A stretch of DNA of 64,000 nucleotides from Lachnospiraceae bacterium (GTDB taxonomy: Bacteria > Bacillota > Clostridia > Lachnospirales > Lachnospiraceae). Below, piece by piece: positions 34,989-43,087 of this stretch (the first letter of the stretch is position 1; each line of letters begins with the position of its first letter). Made by a program: the position numbers and the translations under genes. Under the pieces are notes generated by a model. That model saw only the letters and a program-made list of their open reading frames with translations, was not told the DNA's origin and did not search any database. The stretch lies in NCBI GenBank assembly GCA_017465095.1, contig JAFTWX010000077.1, positions 62,001 through 126,000 of the forward strand, given 5' to 3'.

Positions 34989-35885
34989 TTAATCCTCTTT
35001 TCCCGTGTAGGAAAGCAGCAAAAGCTTTCTCTTTAATTCCGTCAATTGCACCGAAAGACTGCAGTCAAATATACCGTCTTCCGTTTCAACCAGACACTCA
35101 TTTTTAGACAAGGTCCGGTCTTCCACAATCTCAAGCTGCGCATTTTTCACACAGCCTTCCTCCATAATCTGGGCTTTCTGCATACTCATGTAAGAATAAT
35201 CCGCCTCAGATACATGAATCAGGTAATTGTCGCTCATCTCTACGCTGCGGAGCGTATTGGCAACCAGATGCTGCAACACATTGCGGTACTGGGATAACTC
35301 CACCTGAAACACATGCTCATAAACCCCGGTCAGTTCCTTAATCAGATAAGGCTCCATATCCGCCATCTTCTCTTCATAAAGACGAGCAAGTTCCTGCTCT
35401 TTTCTGGCATATTCATTGCGGACAGCCTCCGCTTCGGCCTCCGCCTTTTGTATTCCCTGGCTGTAGCCGTCCTGCATTCCCTGCTGCCGGGCATCTTCTT
35501 TCATCTGTCTGGCTTCCTGCTCTGCCATAGCACGGGTCTGCTGCAATATCTCTTCCGCCTGCGCATGAGCCTGTTGCAAAATTTCTTCCGCCTGTGCCCC
35601 CGCCGCTTTTAACTCTTCTGCCGCCTGTTCACTCTGCTGCGTTCTAACAAGCTCCGCGTCCGTCCCTTCGGCAAAAAGCAGATCAACCTGTTCCCCTTCC
35701 GCTCCGTCCGCATCATCAAAAGCACTCGGCCGGTAAGCCATCACATCCTCCGAAGCAAAAGCTTCATCCGGCGCAGCAATCATCTTTTCTTCTATCTTTT
35801 TGTTGGAATCAATGACACAAACCTCATCCTGGTTCACCATGACCCAACCGGACTTCAACAAATTTTGTCTATACCACGATTTCAT
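34989..35885 (-). CDS. fliH: Flagellar assembly protein FliH
   Basis: Peripheral stalk and regulator of FliI. The N-terminal part is acidic; the middle (about 100-190) is a long Ala/Glu/Gln coiled coil with near-repeats (AEEILQQAHAQAEEILQQ); the C-terminal domain (about 195-298) carries the FliH/V-ATPase E pattern. The ATG at 35885 is chosen (298 residues) because GAGGTGG lies just upstream; it overlaps the fliG end by 17 bases. Confidence 0.92.
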   Translation of the reverse strand: MKSWYRQNLLKSGWVMVNQDEVCVIDSNKKIEEKMIAAPDEAFASEDVMAYRPSAFDDADGAEGEQVDLLFAEGTDAELVRTQQSEQAAEELKAAGAQAEEILQQAHAQAEEILQQTRAMAEQEARQMKEDARQQGMQDGYSQGIQKAEAEAEAVRNEYARKEQELARLYEEKMADMEPYLIKELTGVYEHVFQVELSQYRNVLQHLVANTLRSVEMSDNYLIHVSEADYSYMSMQKAQIMEEGCVKNAQLEIVEDRTLSKNECLVETEDGIFDCSLSVQLTELKRKLLLLSYTGKED

Positions 35886-36885
35886 CGCCACCACCTCTGG
35901 AGATAACAATTTCTGCCGAATCTTCAAGTTTACGTATGATATTAACAATCTTCTGCTGTGCTTCCTCAACATCCTTCATACGGACAGGACCCATAAATTC
36001 CATATCCTCGCGGATCATAGCCGCAAGACGTTTTGAAAGGTTATTAAAGATAGCATTCTGTACCTGTTCGTTGGCTCCCTTAAGAGCAATCGCAAGGTCT
36101 GAATTTTCCACATCGCGAAGAACACGCTGAATTGCACGGTCATCAAGCAGCAGGATATCCTCGAATACGAACATCTTCTTGCGGATTTCGTCTGCAAGTT
36201 CCGGTTCCTCGATTTCCAATGTCTCCATAATGTGTTTTTCTGTTCCGCGGTCCACAGTGTTGAGGATTTCTACCACTGCATCGACACCGCCGATTACGTT
36301 GTACTCCTGGTTTACAAGAGAAGAAAGCTTTGTCTCGAGCACACGTTCCACCTCTTTGATCACATCCGGACTGGTACGGTCCATCGTCGCAACACGCTTT
36401 GCCACATCCGCCTGTCGGTCCGGTGCCAAGGCTGATAAAATCTGTGCAGCCTGTGATGGTGAAAGATAAGACATAATCAATGCGATTGTCTGCGGATGTT
36501 CGTCCTGAATAAAGTTGAGAAGCTGTGAAGCATCCGCCTTGCGGACAAACTCGAACGGTTTTACCTGAAGGGATGCAGTAAGTCTTCCGATTACTTCCAT
36601 CGCCTTTTCCGGTCCGAGCGCTCCCTCTAAAAGCTCCTTGGCATATCCGATACCGCCCTCGGCGATATACTGCTGTGCCAGACATATCTCATAAAATTCA
36701 TTGATCACGTCATCCTTTACCTGGGTCGTAATACTCTTCGTATTGGCAATCTCCAAGGTGAGTTCTTCGATTTCCTCTTCTTTCAGATGTTTAAAAATCT
36801 GAGACGATTTCTCCGGTCCGAGAGAAATCAAAAGAATTGCCGCTTTTTGTATTCCTGTATAGCTTGAGTCTGCATAACGGGCCAT
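35869..36885 (-). CDS. fliG: Motor switch protein FliG
   Basis: Switch protein that takes torque from MotA. The 338 residues comprise the N domain that binds FliF, the middle armadillo domain with the EHPQTIALIMSYL motif (about 125-137), and the C domain with the conserved charged torque helix (LLDDRAIQRVLRDVENSDLAIALKGA region near 255-280). Lengths and motifs are normal. It lies six bases after fliF. Confidence 0.97.
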   Translation of the reverse strand: MARYADSSYTGIQKAAILLISLGPEKSSQIFKHLKEEEIEELTLEIANTKSITTQVKDDVINEFYEICLAQQYIAEGGIGYAKELLEGALGPEKAMEVIGRLTASLQVKPFEFVRKADASQLLNFIQDEHPQTIALIMSYLSPSQAAQILSALAPDRQADVAKRVATMDRTSPDVIKEVERVLETKLSSLVNQEYNVIGGVDAVVEILNTVDRGTEKHIMETLEIEEPELADEIRKKMFVFEDILLLDDRAIQRVLRDVENSDLAIALKGANEQVQNAIFNNLSKRLAAMIREDMEFMGPVRMKDVEEAQQKIVNIIRKLEDSAEIVISRGGGDEIVV

Positions 36886-36891
36886 TCTTTA

Positions 36892-38493
36892 TTACCCCCA
36901 ATCTTCCGTCAGCCAGTTGCGGAGCAGATTTGCCACCGCATCCGGATTTTCATCCACGAATTTTTCAATCATTTTACGTGCATCTGATTTGCCCTCCAAA
37001 TCAATGTCTTCCATCTCAGGTTCCGGTGTAGACTGCAGCATCTTTTCCACTGCCAGTTCTTCTTCCGGCTCCTCTTCCTTCTGCATACGCATGCTTCGGA
37101 TTACTACAAAAGCAAGCACACCGAGAATTGCTATGATCAGCAAAATCTGCACAATATCCGTCGCCTCAACCGCCGGTCCCTCTTTATCCATAAATACCGG
37201 AACCTCATAGGCCACAATCGAAATATTCTCCGCCGCAATGCCGGTAGCCGTCTGCACGATGCTGTACATGTCCTCATCTACTTCCAGCTTGATCTGCTCG
37301 GCATTGGCCGCCTTGAACTCTTCCCATGTAATATCATTGAGAAGCCCCTGCTCCTCGATTTCTTCTTCATTGTACATATGAAGCTTTTTCGCCGTAACCG
37401 AAATGGACGACTCATCGTAAACAATCAATCCCGCCGGAGTAAGTTTTTCCGTCACTCTCTCGCTCGGGAGATATTTCCGTTCCTCCTCTGTCACTGTCGA
37501 TGTACTTCCGTCACCGTTCTCAATGACATAGGTCGTTCCGTCCTGATCGTTACTTCCCGTTCCCGGTTCCCCGCTGATTCCGCTTTCATTTTCAGAAGAA
37601 TAAATATTTTCCTGTGCAAGATATCCCTGCGACAATCCCTCCTCCACATAGTAATTGTGGTCTGTCTCTTTGTAAGAAGAAAAATCAAGCGATAAATTGC
37701 TGGCCACTTCAATGGAATCGTACAAATCCGTTCCGAGAAGGACGCTTTTCACTTCCTGCTTTACCAGCTTCTCCGCTTCCTGTTTCATGGAGAGCTGTGT
37801 ACCGACATTGCCAACACCGGATGCCTGCGTCTCGCCCGAGAACAGCAGATTTCCGATGGTATCAATAATTGTGACATTGTCCGTATTGGAATTGCCCATG
37901 GCAGTGGCTATGTAATGCGCCAGCGAAGATGCCACCTCCTGAGGCATATCGCCCGAAAGTTCCAACACTACCGACGCAGAAGACTCCAGATTCTGACTAA
38001 TCAGCGTTCCGTCATCCTCCGGAACCGTCAACGTTACATGGGCATCCTTGACGAAATCATTGGCCTCCAGGTCCTCTTCCATTTTTGCTTCTTTATATAC
38101 AACATATCTTTTCTGCTTATCCGACTCCGTCGTGGTGAATCCGCCGCTGGTCACATCTTCTATTCCGAAACCTTCGGAAGAAATGTCGTTTGCTCCGAGA
38201 ACAAGACGCGCATCGGAGAGCTGTTCTTCCAAAACATAGACCGTCAGCGCATCGTCCGACGTGTAGTGGTCAATCTCATTTGCCTCCAGAATCTCCGTCA
38301 CTTCCGCCGCCACCGATGTGGATTCGCAAATTTTAACGACTGTATACTGCGGTCTCGTCAGCACATAGCTGAGTACACCGATTGCCACAATCACACCGGC
38401 AACCGAACATATAATAATCGTCTTCTGCTTCGGTGTAAATTTGTTCCACCACTCTAATATTTTATTGGGGATCTCTTTTAATTTGTCCACCAT
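36892..38493 (-). CDS. fliF: Flagellar MS-ring protein FliF
   Basis: Builds the membrane MS ring. Two membrane segments flank a large extracytoplasmic part (about residues 27-48 and 445-463). The YscJ-like ring-building domain follows the first segment (ARVVLGANDISSEGFG-like region near 95-110), and the C-terminal tail contains the FliG-binding stretch (VDENPDAVANLLRNWL). At 533 residues it is normal. Confidence 0.96.
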   Translation of the reverse strand: MVDKLKEIPNKILEWWNKFTPKQKTIIICSVAGVIVAIGVLSYVLTRPQYTVVKICESTSVAAEVTEILEANEIDHYTSDDALTVYVLEEQLSDARLVLGANDISSEGFGIEDVTSGGFTTTESDKQKRYVVYKEAKMEEDLEANDFVKDAHVTLTVPEDDGTLISQNLESSASVVLELSGDMPQEVASSLAHYIATAMGNSNTDNVTIIDTIGNLLFSGETQASGVGNVGTQLSMKQEAEKLVKQEVKSVLLGTDLYDSIEVASNLSLDFSSYKETDHNYYVEEGLSQGYLAQENIYSSENESGISGEPGTGSNDQDGTTYVIENGDGSTSTVTEEERKYLPSERVTEKLTPAGLIVYDESSISVTAKKLHMYNEEEIEEQGLLNDITWEEFKAANAEQIKLEVDEDMYSIVQTATGIAAENISIVAYEVPVFMDKEGPAVEATDIVQILLIIAILGVLAFVVIRSMRMQKEEEPEEELAVEKMLQSTPEPEMEDIDLEGKSDARKMIEKFVDENPDAVANLLRNWLTEDWG

Positions 38494-38518
38494 TTTTCTC
38501 TCCTGCTTTCCTCAGTTA

Positions 38519-38845
38519 TTAAATCTGCATATTCATAATTGTACGATAAGACTCAAGGAACTTATCACGCACCGCAACTGTATACTGCAATGCAGTCGAC
38601 GCTTTCTGCAGCGCAATGGTGAGATCGTGCGTATTTTCCGTTTCACCGAGCGCAAGACGCATCTGCTCATCCTCCGCATCCGAAATATATGCATTTGTCG
38701 AATTGAGACTCTTCACCGCCGAATCCAAAAAGGAAGCGAACACATCGGTATTTCCCGCTCCCGCAATCGATGTGTCGTATGTATTATCTTTGATCGCATT
38801 CTGGATGACTCCGCTGCTCACATTATATAAAGAACTGATATCCAT
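38519..38845 (-). CDS. fliE: Hook-basal body protein FliE
   Basis: Links the MS ring to the rod. The 108 residues end in the conserved helical region with TVAVRDKFLESYRTIMNMQI. It follows flgC in the standard flgB-flgC-fliE-fliF order. Confidence 0.93.
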   Translation of the reverse strand: MDISSLYNVSSGVIQNAIKDNTYDTSIAGAGNTDVFASFLDSAVKSLNSTNAYISDAEDEQMRLALGETENTHDLTIALQKASTALQYTVAVRDKFLESYRTIMNMQI

Positions 38846-38886
38846 CTTTTACTCCTCACTTGTCAAATCCTAAGCTGCTTTCCCGG

Positions 38887-39324
38887 TTACTGTGCCATCT
38901 CCAGACCTTTGACCGCCATACTCTTGCTGGCCGTAAAGGCTGTTGCATTAGCTTCATAAGCTCTGGTCGCATCGATGAGATTTGTCATCTCTGTCACCAC
39001 GTCCACGTTCGGGTAAGAAACATAACCGTTCTCATCCGCATCCGGATGCGCCGGGTCATATACCATCTTGAGATCTGTGGAAGTATCCTCAAAAGTCGCT
39101 GCCACCTTGACTCCGGCCGCCTGATAAGTCCCTTTGGCCTTGTCCAGGGCACTGGAAAAACTGTGTCCGTTTCCCTTTTCCGCAAAAATCACAGACTTGC
39201 GACGATAAGGTGTTCCATCCTCTGTTCTCGTTGTATCTACATTGGCTATATTTTCAGAAATCACATCCAGGCGATAACGCTGCGCGGTAAGACCCGATGC
39301 ATTAATATCAAAAGATTCAAACAT
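38887..39324 (-). CDS. flgC: Proximal rod protein FlgC
   Basis: Rod protein of 145 residues. The N-terminal rod motif (LTAQRYRLDVISENIANVDT) and the C-terminal VDVVTEMTNLIDATRAYEANATAF stretch are intact. It lies 28 bases after flgB. Confidence 0.95.
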   Translation of the reverse strand: MFESFDINASGLTAQRYRLDVISENIANVDTTRTEDGTPYRRKSVIFAEKGNGHSFSSALDKAKGTYQAAGVKVAATFEDTSTDLKMVYDPAHPDADENGYVSYPNVDVVTEMTNLIDATRAYEANATAFTASKSMAVKGLEMAQ

Positions 39325-39352
39325 AATAACTCCTCCTCTAACCGAAAACTAT

Positions 39353-39742
39353 TTATTTCATTACCATAGACAATCTTGCAAATTCCTGATTGGTGCTTGT
39401 CACCAATGCATTGTACTTAATCTGGTTACTGGCAAGATATGCGTTTTCTGTATCGATATCCACGTTGTTACCATCCAGGCGATAAGAGAAACCGGAGTAG
39501 TCTGTGTATGTAGTCGGTGTCAAAGAACGCATACTGAGGGACGCAACCTTGTAATCTGTCTCTATATACTTCGCATCACTCATAGCCCGACGCAATGTCT
39601 CTTCAAACGCCACGTCCTGTCTCTTGTAATTCGGTGTTGTCGCATTGGCAATGTTGTGGGAAATAATTTCATTTCTCTTCCACGCAGCATCCTGCGCTTT
39701 GTCAAGGACATTCACATAATTAAACACATTGGAATTAATCAT
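39353..39742 (-). CDS. flgB: Proximal rod protein FlgB
   Basis: First gene of the flagellar cluster. The protein of 129 residues has the rod motif with ISHNIANATTPNYKRQDVAFEE. The ATG at 39742 is chosen for its AAGGAG site; the frame extends seven codons further but without one. A promoter lies about 40 bases upstream. Confidence 0.95.
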   Translation of the reverse strand: MINSNVFNYVNVLDKAQDAAWKRNEIISHNIANATTPNYKRQDVAFEETLRRAMSDAKYIETDYKVASLSMRSLTPTTYTDYSGFSYRLDGNNVDIDTENAYLASNQIKYNALVTSTNQEFARLSMVMK

Positions 39743-39782
39743 ACAACCACTCCTTCCGGGCATACTTCGCCCACTCTATTTC

Positions 39783-39810
39783 ATTATAAAGAAAATCATA
39801 AAAAACACAA
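39783..39810 (-). promoter_or_regulatory. Probable sigma-A promoter of flgB
   Basis: On the minus strand a perfect TATAAT (39783-39788) lies 16 bases after TTGTGT (39805-39810). The -35 matches only in its TTG part. Transcription would start near 39776, 34 bases before the flgB start. No sigma-D type element was seen here. Confidence 0.55.
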
Positions 39811-39886
39811 GGTTTTCTTCGCAAAAAATAACATTATATTGTGGATAATTTTACAAAAACCACTAAATATAGTTTATGTAAACCAC

Positions 39887-39919
39887 AAAAATGGATTTAC
39901 ACTCGTGCAAATCCATTTT
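39887..39919 (-). terminator. Rho-independent terminator of codY
   Basis: AAAATGGATTTGCAC and GTGTAAATCCATTTT form a 15-bp stem with one G-U pair and a tiny loop, with a T run on the 3' side. It lies 47 bases past the codY stop codon and separates codY from the flagellar promoter. Confidence 0.85.
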
Positions 39920-39965
39920 CCTTACGGGAAACATCCGTATTCCCCACTATTCACTTTCAACCGGT

Positions 39966-40742
39966 CTATCTCGCCGCTTCTTCCAGCTTCTCATAGACAT
40001 ATTCATTGAGTACCTTAATCCTGGTACCTTTCATCCCTGACGAATGGGATTCAATCACGCCTGCACTCTGCAGTTTGCGGATCGCATTTACAATCACCGA
40101 ACGCGTAATTCCGATTTCATCGGCTATCTTGCTGGCAACAAGAGTATCCTCTTCCTTTTCCCGAAGCTCAGCAAAAATCATCCGGATTGCATCCATCTCC
40201 GATTTGGACAGCGTTTCAAGGGCCGCATCCACCACTTCTCTCTTCCGGTGCTCCTCCGCGCTCTCCTCATTCACCGAACGCATCATCTCAAGGCCGACCA
40301 CCGTAGTTCCATATTCACATAATATTATATCGTCAATTTCGTACGGTTTCTCAAGCTTATAAATAAATAAAGTTCCGAGACGCTCGCCGGCGATATTAAT
40401 CGGTGCCACGAGAGCCTTGTATTCACTCATGCCTTCCCCTTCAAACCCCAGCGTCTCCAAATTGACATTTTCCTTTGTGGAAAGCACACTCAAAAAACGT
40501 TCATTAAGTGCACTGTCTACAAATGTACCGACACCTATCTTAAGAGAATCCGAAAGCACCTGTATCTCTTCCCGGTTTCCAACGCCCAAAACCTTTCCTT
40601 TTTTGCTGACTACCAGAACATTGGAATGCAATATCTCTCTGAGTACAATGCAAATATCGTTAAAGACAACCTTGCTCTCCTTATTGTTATGAAGCAAATT
40701 ACCAATCTTTCTGGTTTTATCTAATAATTGTACGCTGCTCAT
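39966..40742 (-). CDS. codY: GTP-sensing global repressor CodY
   Basis: Nutritional regulator that binds branched-chain amino acids and GTP. The N-terminal GAF domain spans about 1-155; the winged helix-turn-helix (about 200-245) contains the highly conserved ASKIADEIGITRSVIVNAIR and the wing with SSGMKGTRIKV. The ATG at 40742 is preceded by GGGGAG; the frame's earlier TTG is in that site. Length of 258 residues is normal. It lies between topA and flgB, as in B. subtilis, where CodY represses the flagellar operon. Its promoter is inside the topA terminator. Confidence 0.97.
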   Translation of the reverse strand: MSSVQLLDKTRKIGNLLHNNKESKVVFNDICIVLREILHSNVLVVSKKGKVLGVGNREEIQVLSDSLKIGVGTFVDSALNERFLSVLSTKENVNLETLGFEGEGMSEYKALVAPINIAGERLGTLFIYKLEKPYEIDDIILCEYGTTVVGLEMMRSVNEESAEEHRKREVVDAALETLSKSEMDAIRMIFAELREKEEDTLVASKIADEIGITRSVIVNAIRKLQSAGVIESHSSGMKGTRIKVLNEYVYEKLEEAAR

Positions 40743-40757
40743 GTTTCTCCCCAATTC

Positions 40758-40804
40758 AAAAAAACAAGTATCAAGATACTCTTATATAGTACCACAATAC
40801 TTGT
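40758..40804 (-). terminator. Terminator of topA
   Basis: ACAAGTAT (40797-40804) and ATACTTGT (40764-40771) pair in an 8-bp outer stem with a further inner 4-bp stem, followed on the minus strand by seven T. It lies 41 bases past the topA stop. Confidence 0.65.
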
Positions 40805-40814
40805 TTTTTTTCAA
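40786..40814 (-). promoter_or_regulatory. codY promoter within the topA terminator
   Basis: TTGAAA (40809-40814) and TACTAT (40786-40791) on the minus strand are exactly 17 bases apart. The -10 element falls in the loop of the topA terminator, so the start would be near 40779, and only the 3' arm of the hairpin would be in the codY transcript. Confidence 0.6.
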
Positions 40815-40844
40815 TATATTCGCACAATTTAATAAATAATCTAA

Positions 40845-42923
40845 CTATTTATTCTCCCGGCTTTTTTCCTCTACATAAGAGCAGCTTTCCTTGGCGCAGA
40901 CAAGCTTGTTTCCTTTTTCCAGCAATGCCTCGCCGCAAACCGGGCAAACCTTACCGCTCGGCTTCTGCCATACCATAAAATCACATTCCGGACTGCTCTC
41001 ACAGCTGTAATAGCGTCTTCCTTTTTTCGTCTTGCGGATTACCACTTCTTTTCCGCACTTCGGACAGGCAACGCCGATTTTTTCCAAATAAGGCTTCGTA
41101 TTGCGACATTCCGGGAATCCCGGGCAGGCAAGAAACTTACCGTGCGGTCCGTACTTAATCACCATCTGTCTTCCGCAAAGCTCGCAGACCTCATCTGACA
41201 CTTCATCCGCGATCTCAACCGATTCCAGCTCTTTCTCCGCTTTTTCTACCGCCTCGTGAAGATCCGGGTAGAAATTCTCGATAACGATTTTCCACTGAAC
41301 CGTGCCCTCCTCTACAGAGTCAAGCAATGATTCCAGATTGGCCGTAAAATTCACATTGACAATACTCGGGAATGCATCCTTCATAATCTTGTTCACGGCT
41401 TCTCCCAGCTCTGTCACATAAAGGTTTTTCGCTTCCTTTACGATGTAGCGGCGGGCAAGAATCGTTGTGATCGTCGGCGCATACGTACTCGGACGTCCGA
41501 TTCCCAGTTCCTCCAATGTCCGCACAAGACTTGCCTCCGTGTAATGAGCCGGCGGTTGTGTAAAATGCTGTTTCTCATCAAACGCTTCGAATGTAACTTT
41601 ATTATCCTTGCTCAAATTCTGCAAAAGTACAGCATTGTCCGCCTTTTCTTCCTCATCCTGGGTGTAGACTACCATAAATCCCTGGAATTTCAGGCTGGAT
41701 GCAGCCATGGTAAAACGATATCCCGCTGCATCAATCTTCACCGATGTCGTTTCATACAGCGCCGGTGCCATTCGGCTGGCAACAAAACGTTTCCAAATCA
41801 GCTGATACAGACGAAGAAGATCTCTGCTCAGGGAATTTTTCAAATCCGAAGGAATCCGGCCTATATCGGTCGGACGAATCGCCTCGTGGGCATCCTGTAT
41901 TTTCTTTTTGTTCTTATCAGCGGTATGTATCGCCGCGGCATAATCCTGTCCGTATGTTTCAGAGACAAATTTATAGCTTGCTGCCTCCGCCTCATCGGAA
42001 ACTCTTGTGGAATCCGTACGAAGATAGGTAATCAGACCCACCGTACCGCTTCCTTTAATCTCAACACCTTCGTACAGCTGCTGTGCCAAACGCATTGTCT
42101 TTTGCGTAGAAAAATTCAAAACCTTACTTGCTTCCTGCTGAAGCGTGGACGTCGTAAACGGAAGAGGCGCTTTTTTCACTCTCTCTCCCTTCTTAATATC
42201 CGTTATTTCATAGGAAGCATTTTTTAATGCCTTTTTAATCTGATCCAGTTCTTCTTTTGAAGAAATCGCTTTCTTTTCCTGCGCTGTACCGTAAAAATGG
42301 GCACAAAGAGGCTTTTTACTGCCTGCAACACCTAAGATGGCATCCAGTGTCCAGTATTCCTCCGGAATGAACGCATTAATCTCGTCCTCACGGTCACAGA
42401 TAATACGGAGCGCTACGGACTGCACACGGCCCGCCGAAAGCCCTCTCTTCACCTTCGCCCAAAGGAGCGGAGATATTTTATAACCCACCATACGGTCAAG
42501 AACACGTCTCGCCTGCTGCGCATCCACCAGACTCATATCGATGGAACGTGCATTTTTTAACGATTCTTTCACGGCATTTTTGGTAATCTCATTAAAGGTA
42601 ATACGGTACACCTTTTTATCCTGAAGCTTCAGTGCCTCATAAAGATGCCATGAAATTGCCTCTCCTTCCCGGTCCGGGTCGGTTGCCAGATATATCTTTT
42701 CCGCCTTCTTCACTTCTTTTCGAAGCGCTGCCAAAATATCGCCTTTTCCGCGAATGGTAATATATTTCGGTTCAAAATTATTTTCCGGTGATATACCCAT
42801 CTGACTCTTCGGAAGGTCTCGGACATGTCCGTTACTGGCCATGACCTCATAATTACTTCCCAAAAACTTCTTAATCGTCTTCACTTTGGCAGGTGACTCT
42901 ACAATTACTAAATACTTTGCCAT
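40845..42923 (-). CDS. topA: DNA topoisomerase I
   Basis: Type IA topoisomerase that relaxes negative supercoils. The Toprim domain is at the N-terminus (VIVESPAKVKTIKKFLG; TDPDREGEAISWHL near 80). The catalytic tyrosine lies in LITYLRTDSTRVS. Three C-terminal zinc ribbons follow, each with Cys-x2-Cys pairs (CELCGRQ/CPGFPEC, CPKCGKE/CESSPEC, CPVCGEA/CAKESC). Length of 692 residues is normal. It has its own promoter and terminator. Confidence 0.98.
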   Translation of the reverse strand: MAKYLVIVESPAKVKTIKKFLGSNYEVMASNGHVRDLPKSQMGISPENNFEPKYITIRGKGDILAALRKEVKKAEKIYLATDPDREGEAISWHLYEALKLQDKKVYRITFNEITKNAVKESLKNARSIDMSLVDAQQARRVLDRMVGYKISPLLWAKVKRGLSAGRVQSVALRIICDREDEINAFIPEEYWTLDAILGVAGSKKPLCAHFYGTAQEKKAISSKEELDQIKKALKNASYEITDIKKGERVKKAPLPFTTSTLQQEASKVLNFSTQKTMRLAQQLYEGVEIKGSGTVGLITYLRTDSTRVSDEAEAASYKFVSETYGQDYAAAIHTADKNKKKIQDAHEAIRPTDIGRIPSDLKNSLSRDLLRLYQLIWKRFVASRMAPALYETTSVKIDAAGYRFTMAASSLKFQGFMVVYTQDEEEKADNAVLLQNLSKDNKVTFEAFDEKQHFTQPPAHYTEASLVRTLEELGIGRPSTYAPTITTILARRYIVKEAKNLYVTELGEAVNKIMKDAFPSIVNVNFTANLESLLDSVEEGTVQWKIVIENFYPDLHEAVEKAEKELESVEIADEVSDEVCELCGRQMVIKYGPHGKFLACPGFPECRNTKPYLEKIGVACPKCGKEVVIRKTKKGRRYYSCESSPECDFMVWQKPSGKVCPVCGEALLEKGNKLVCAKESCSYVEEKSRENK

Positions 42924-42973
42924 TTCTTCTTCCCCTATTCACTACTCTTGATTATTTTTCATAATCGTTTCAA

Positions 42974-43002
42974 ACTATACACTAAATTTCAAATTGTGTA
43001 AA
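42974..43002 (-). promoter_or_regulatory. Sigma-A-like promoter of topA
   Basis: TTTACA (42997-43002) and TATAGT (42974-42979) on the minus strand are 17 bases apart, each one mismatch from consensus. Transcription would begin near 42967, 44 bases before the start codon. Confidence 0.7.
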
Positions 43003-43022
43003 GTTCTTTTTTTGTATACAAG

Positions 43023-43058
43023 AAAAAAAGGAAAGAATCCCAAATGGAATTCTTTCCT
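43023..43058 (-). terminator. Rho-independent terminator of the pilus operon
   Basis: AGGAAAGAAT and ATTCTTTCCT (43029-43038 and 43049-43058) form a 10-bp stem, extended by CC/GG, followed on the minus strand by a run of seven T. It lies 30 bases past the stop codon of the 1645-residue protein gene. Confidence 0.85.
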
Positions 43059-43087
43059 GATTTTTAATATTTTATCTGCTTTTCAGA

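Noticed and set aside
8690-39742. Sigma-D type promoters inside the cluster
   Set aside because: I looked for TAAA ... GCCGATA pairs in the gaps between genes and saw none; a few GATA-like matches lie inside coding sequence.
39783-39810. CodY-binding box at the flgB promoter
   Set aside because: A stretch around the -10 resembles AATTTTCWGAAAATT only with about five mismatches; too weak to call, although CodY control of flagellar genes is known in B. subtilis.
39833-39838. Second TATAAT upstream of flgB
   Set aside because: No acceptable -35 element at 16-18 bases; the nearer TATAAT is preferred.
41544-42227. 227-residue frame on the plus strand
   Set aside because: Opposite topA, which is fully intact; no family resemblance or ribosome site.
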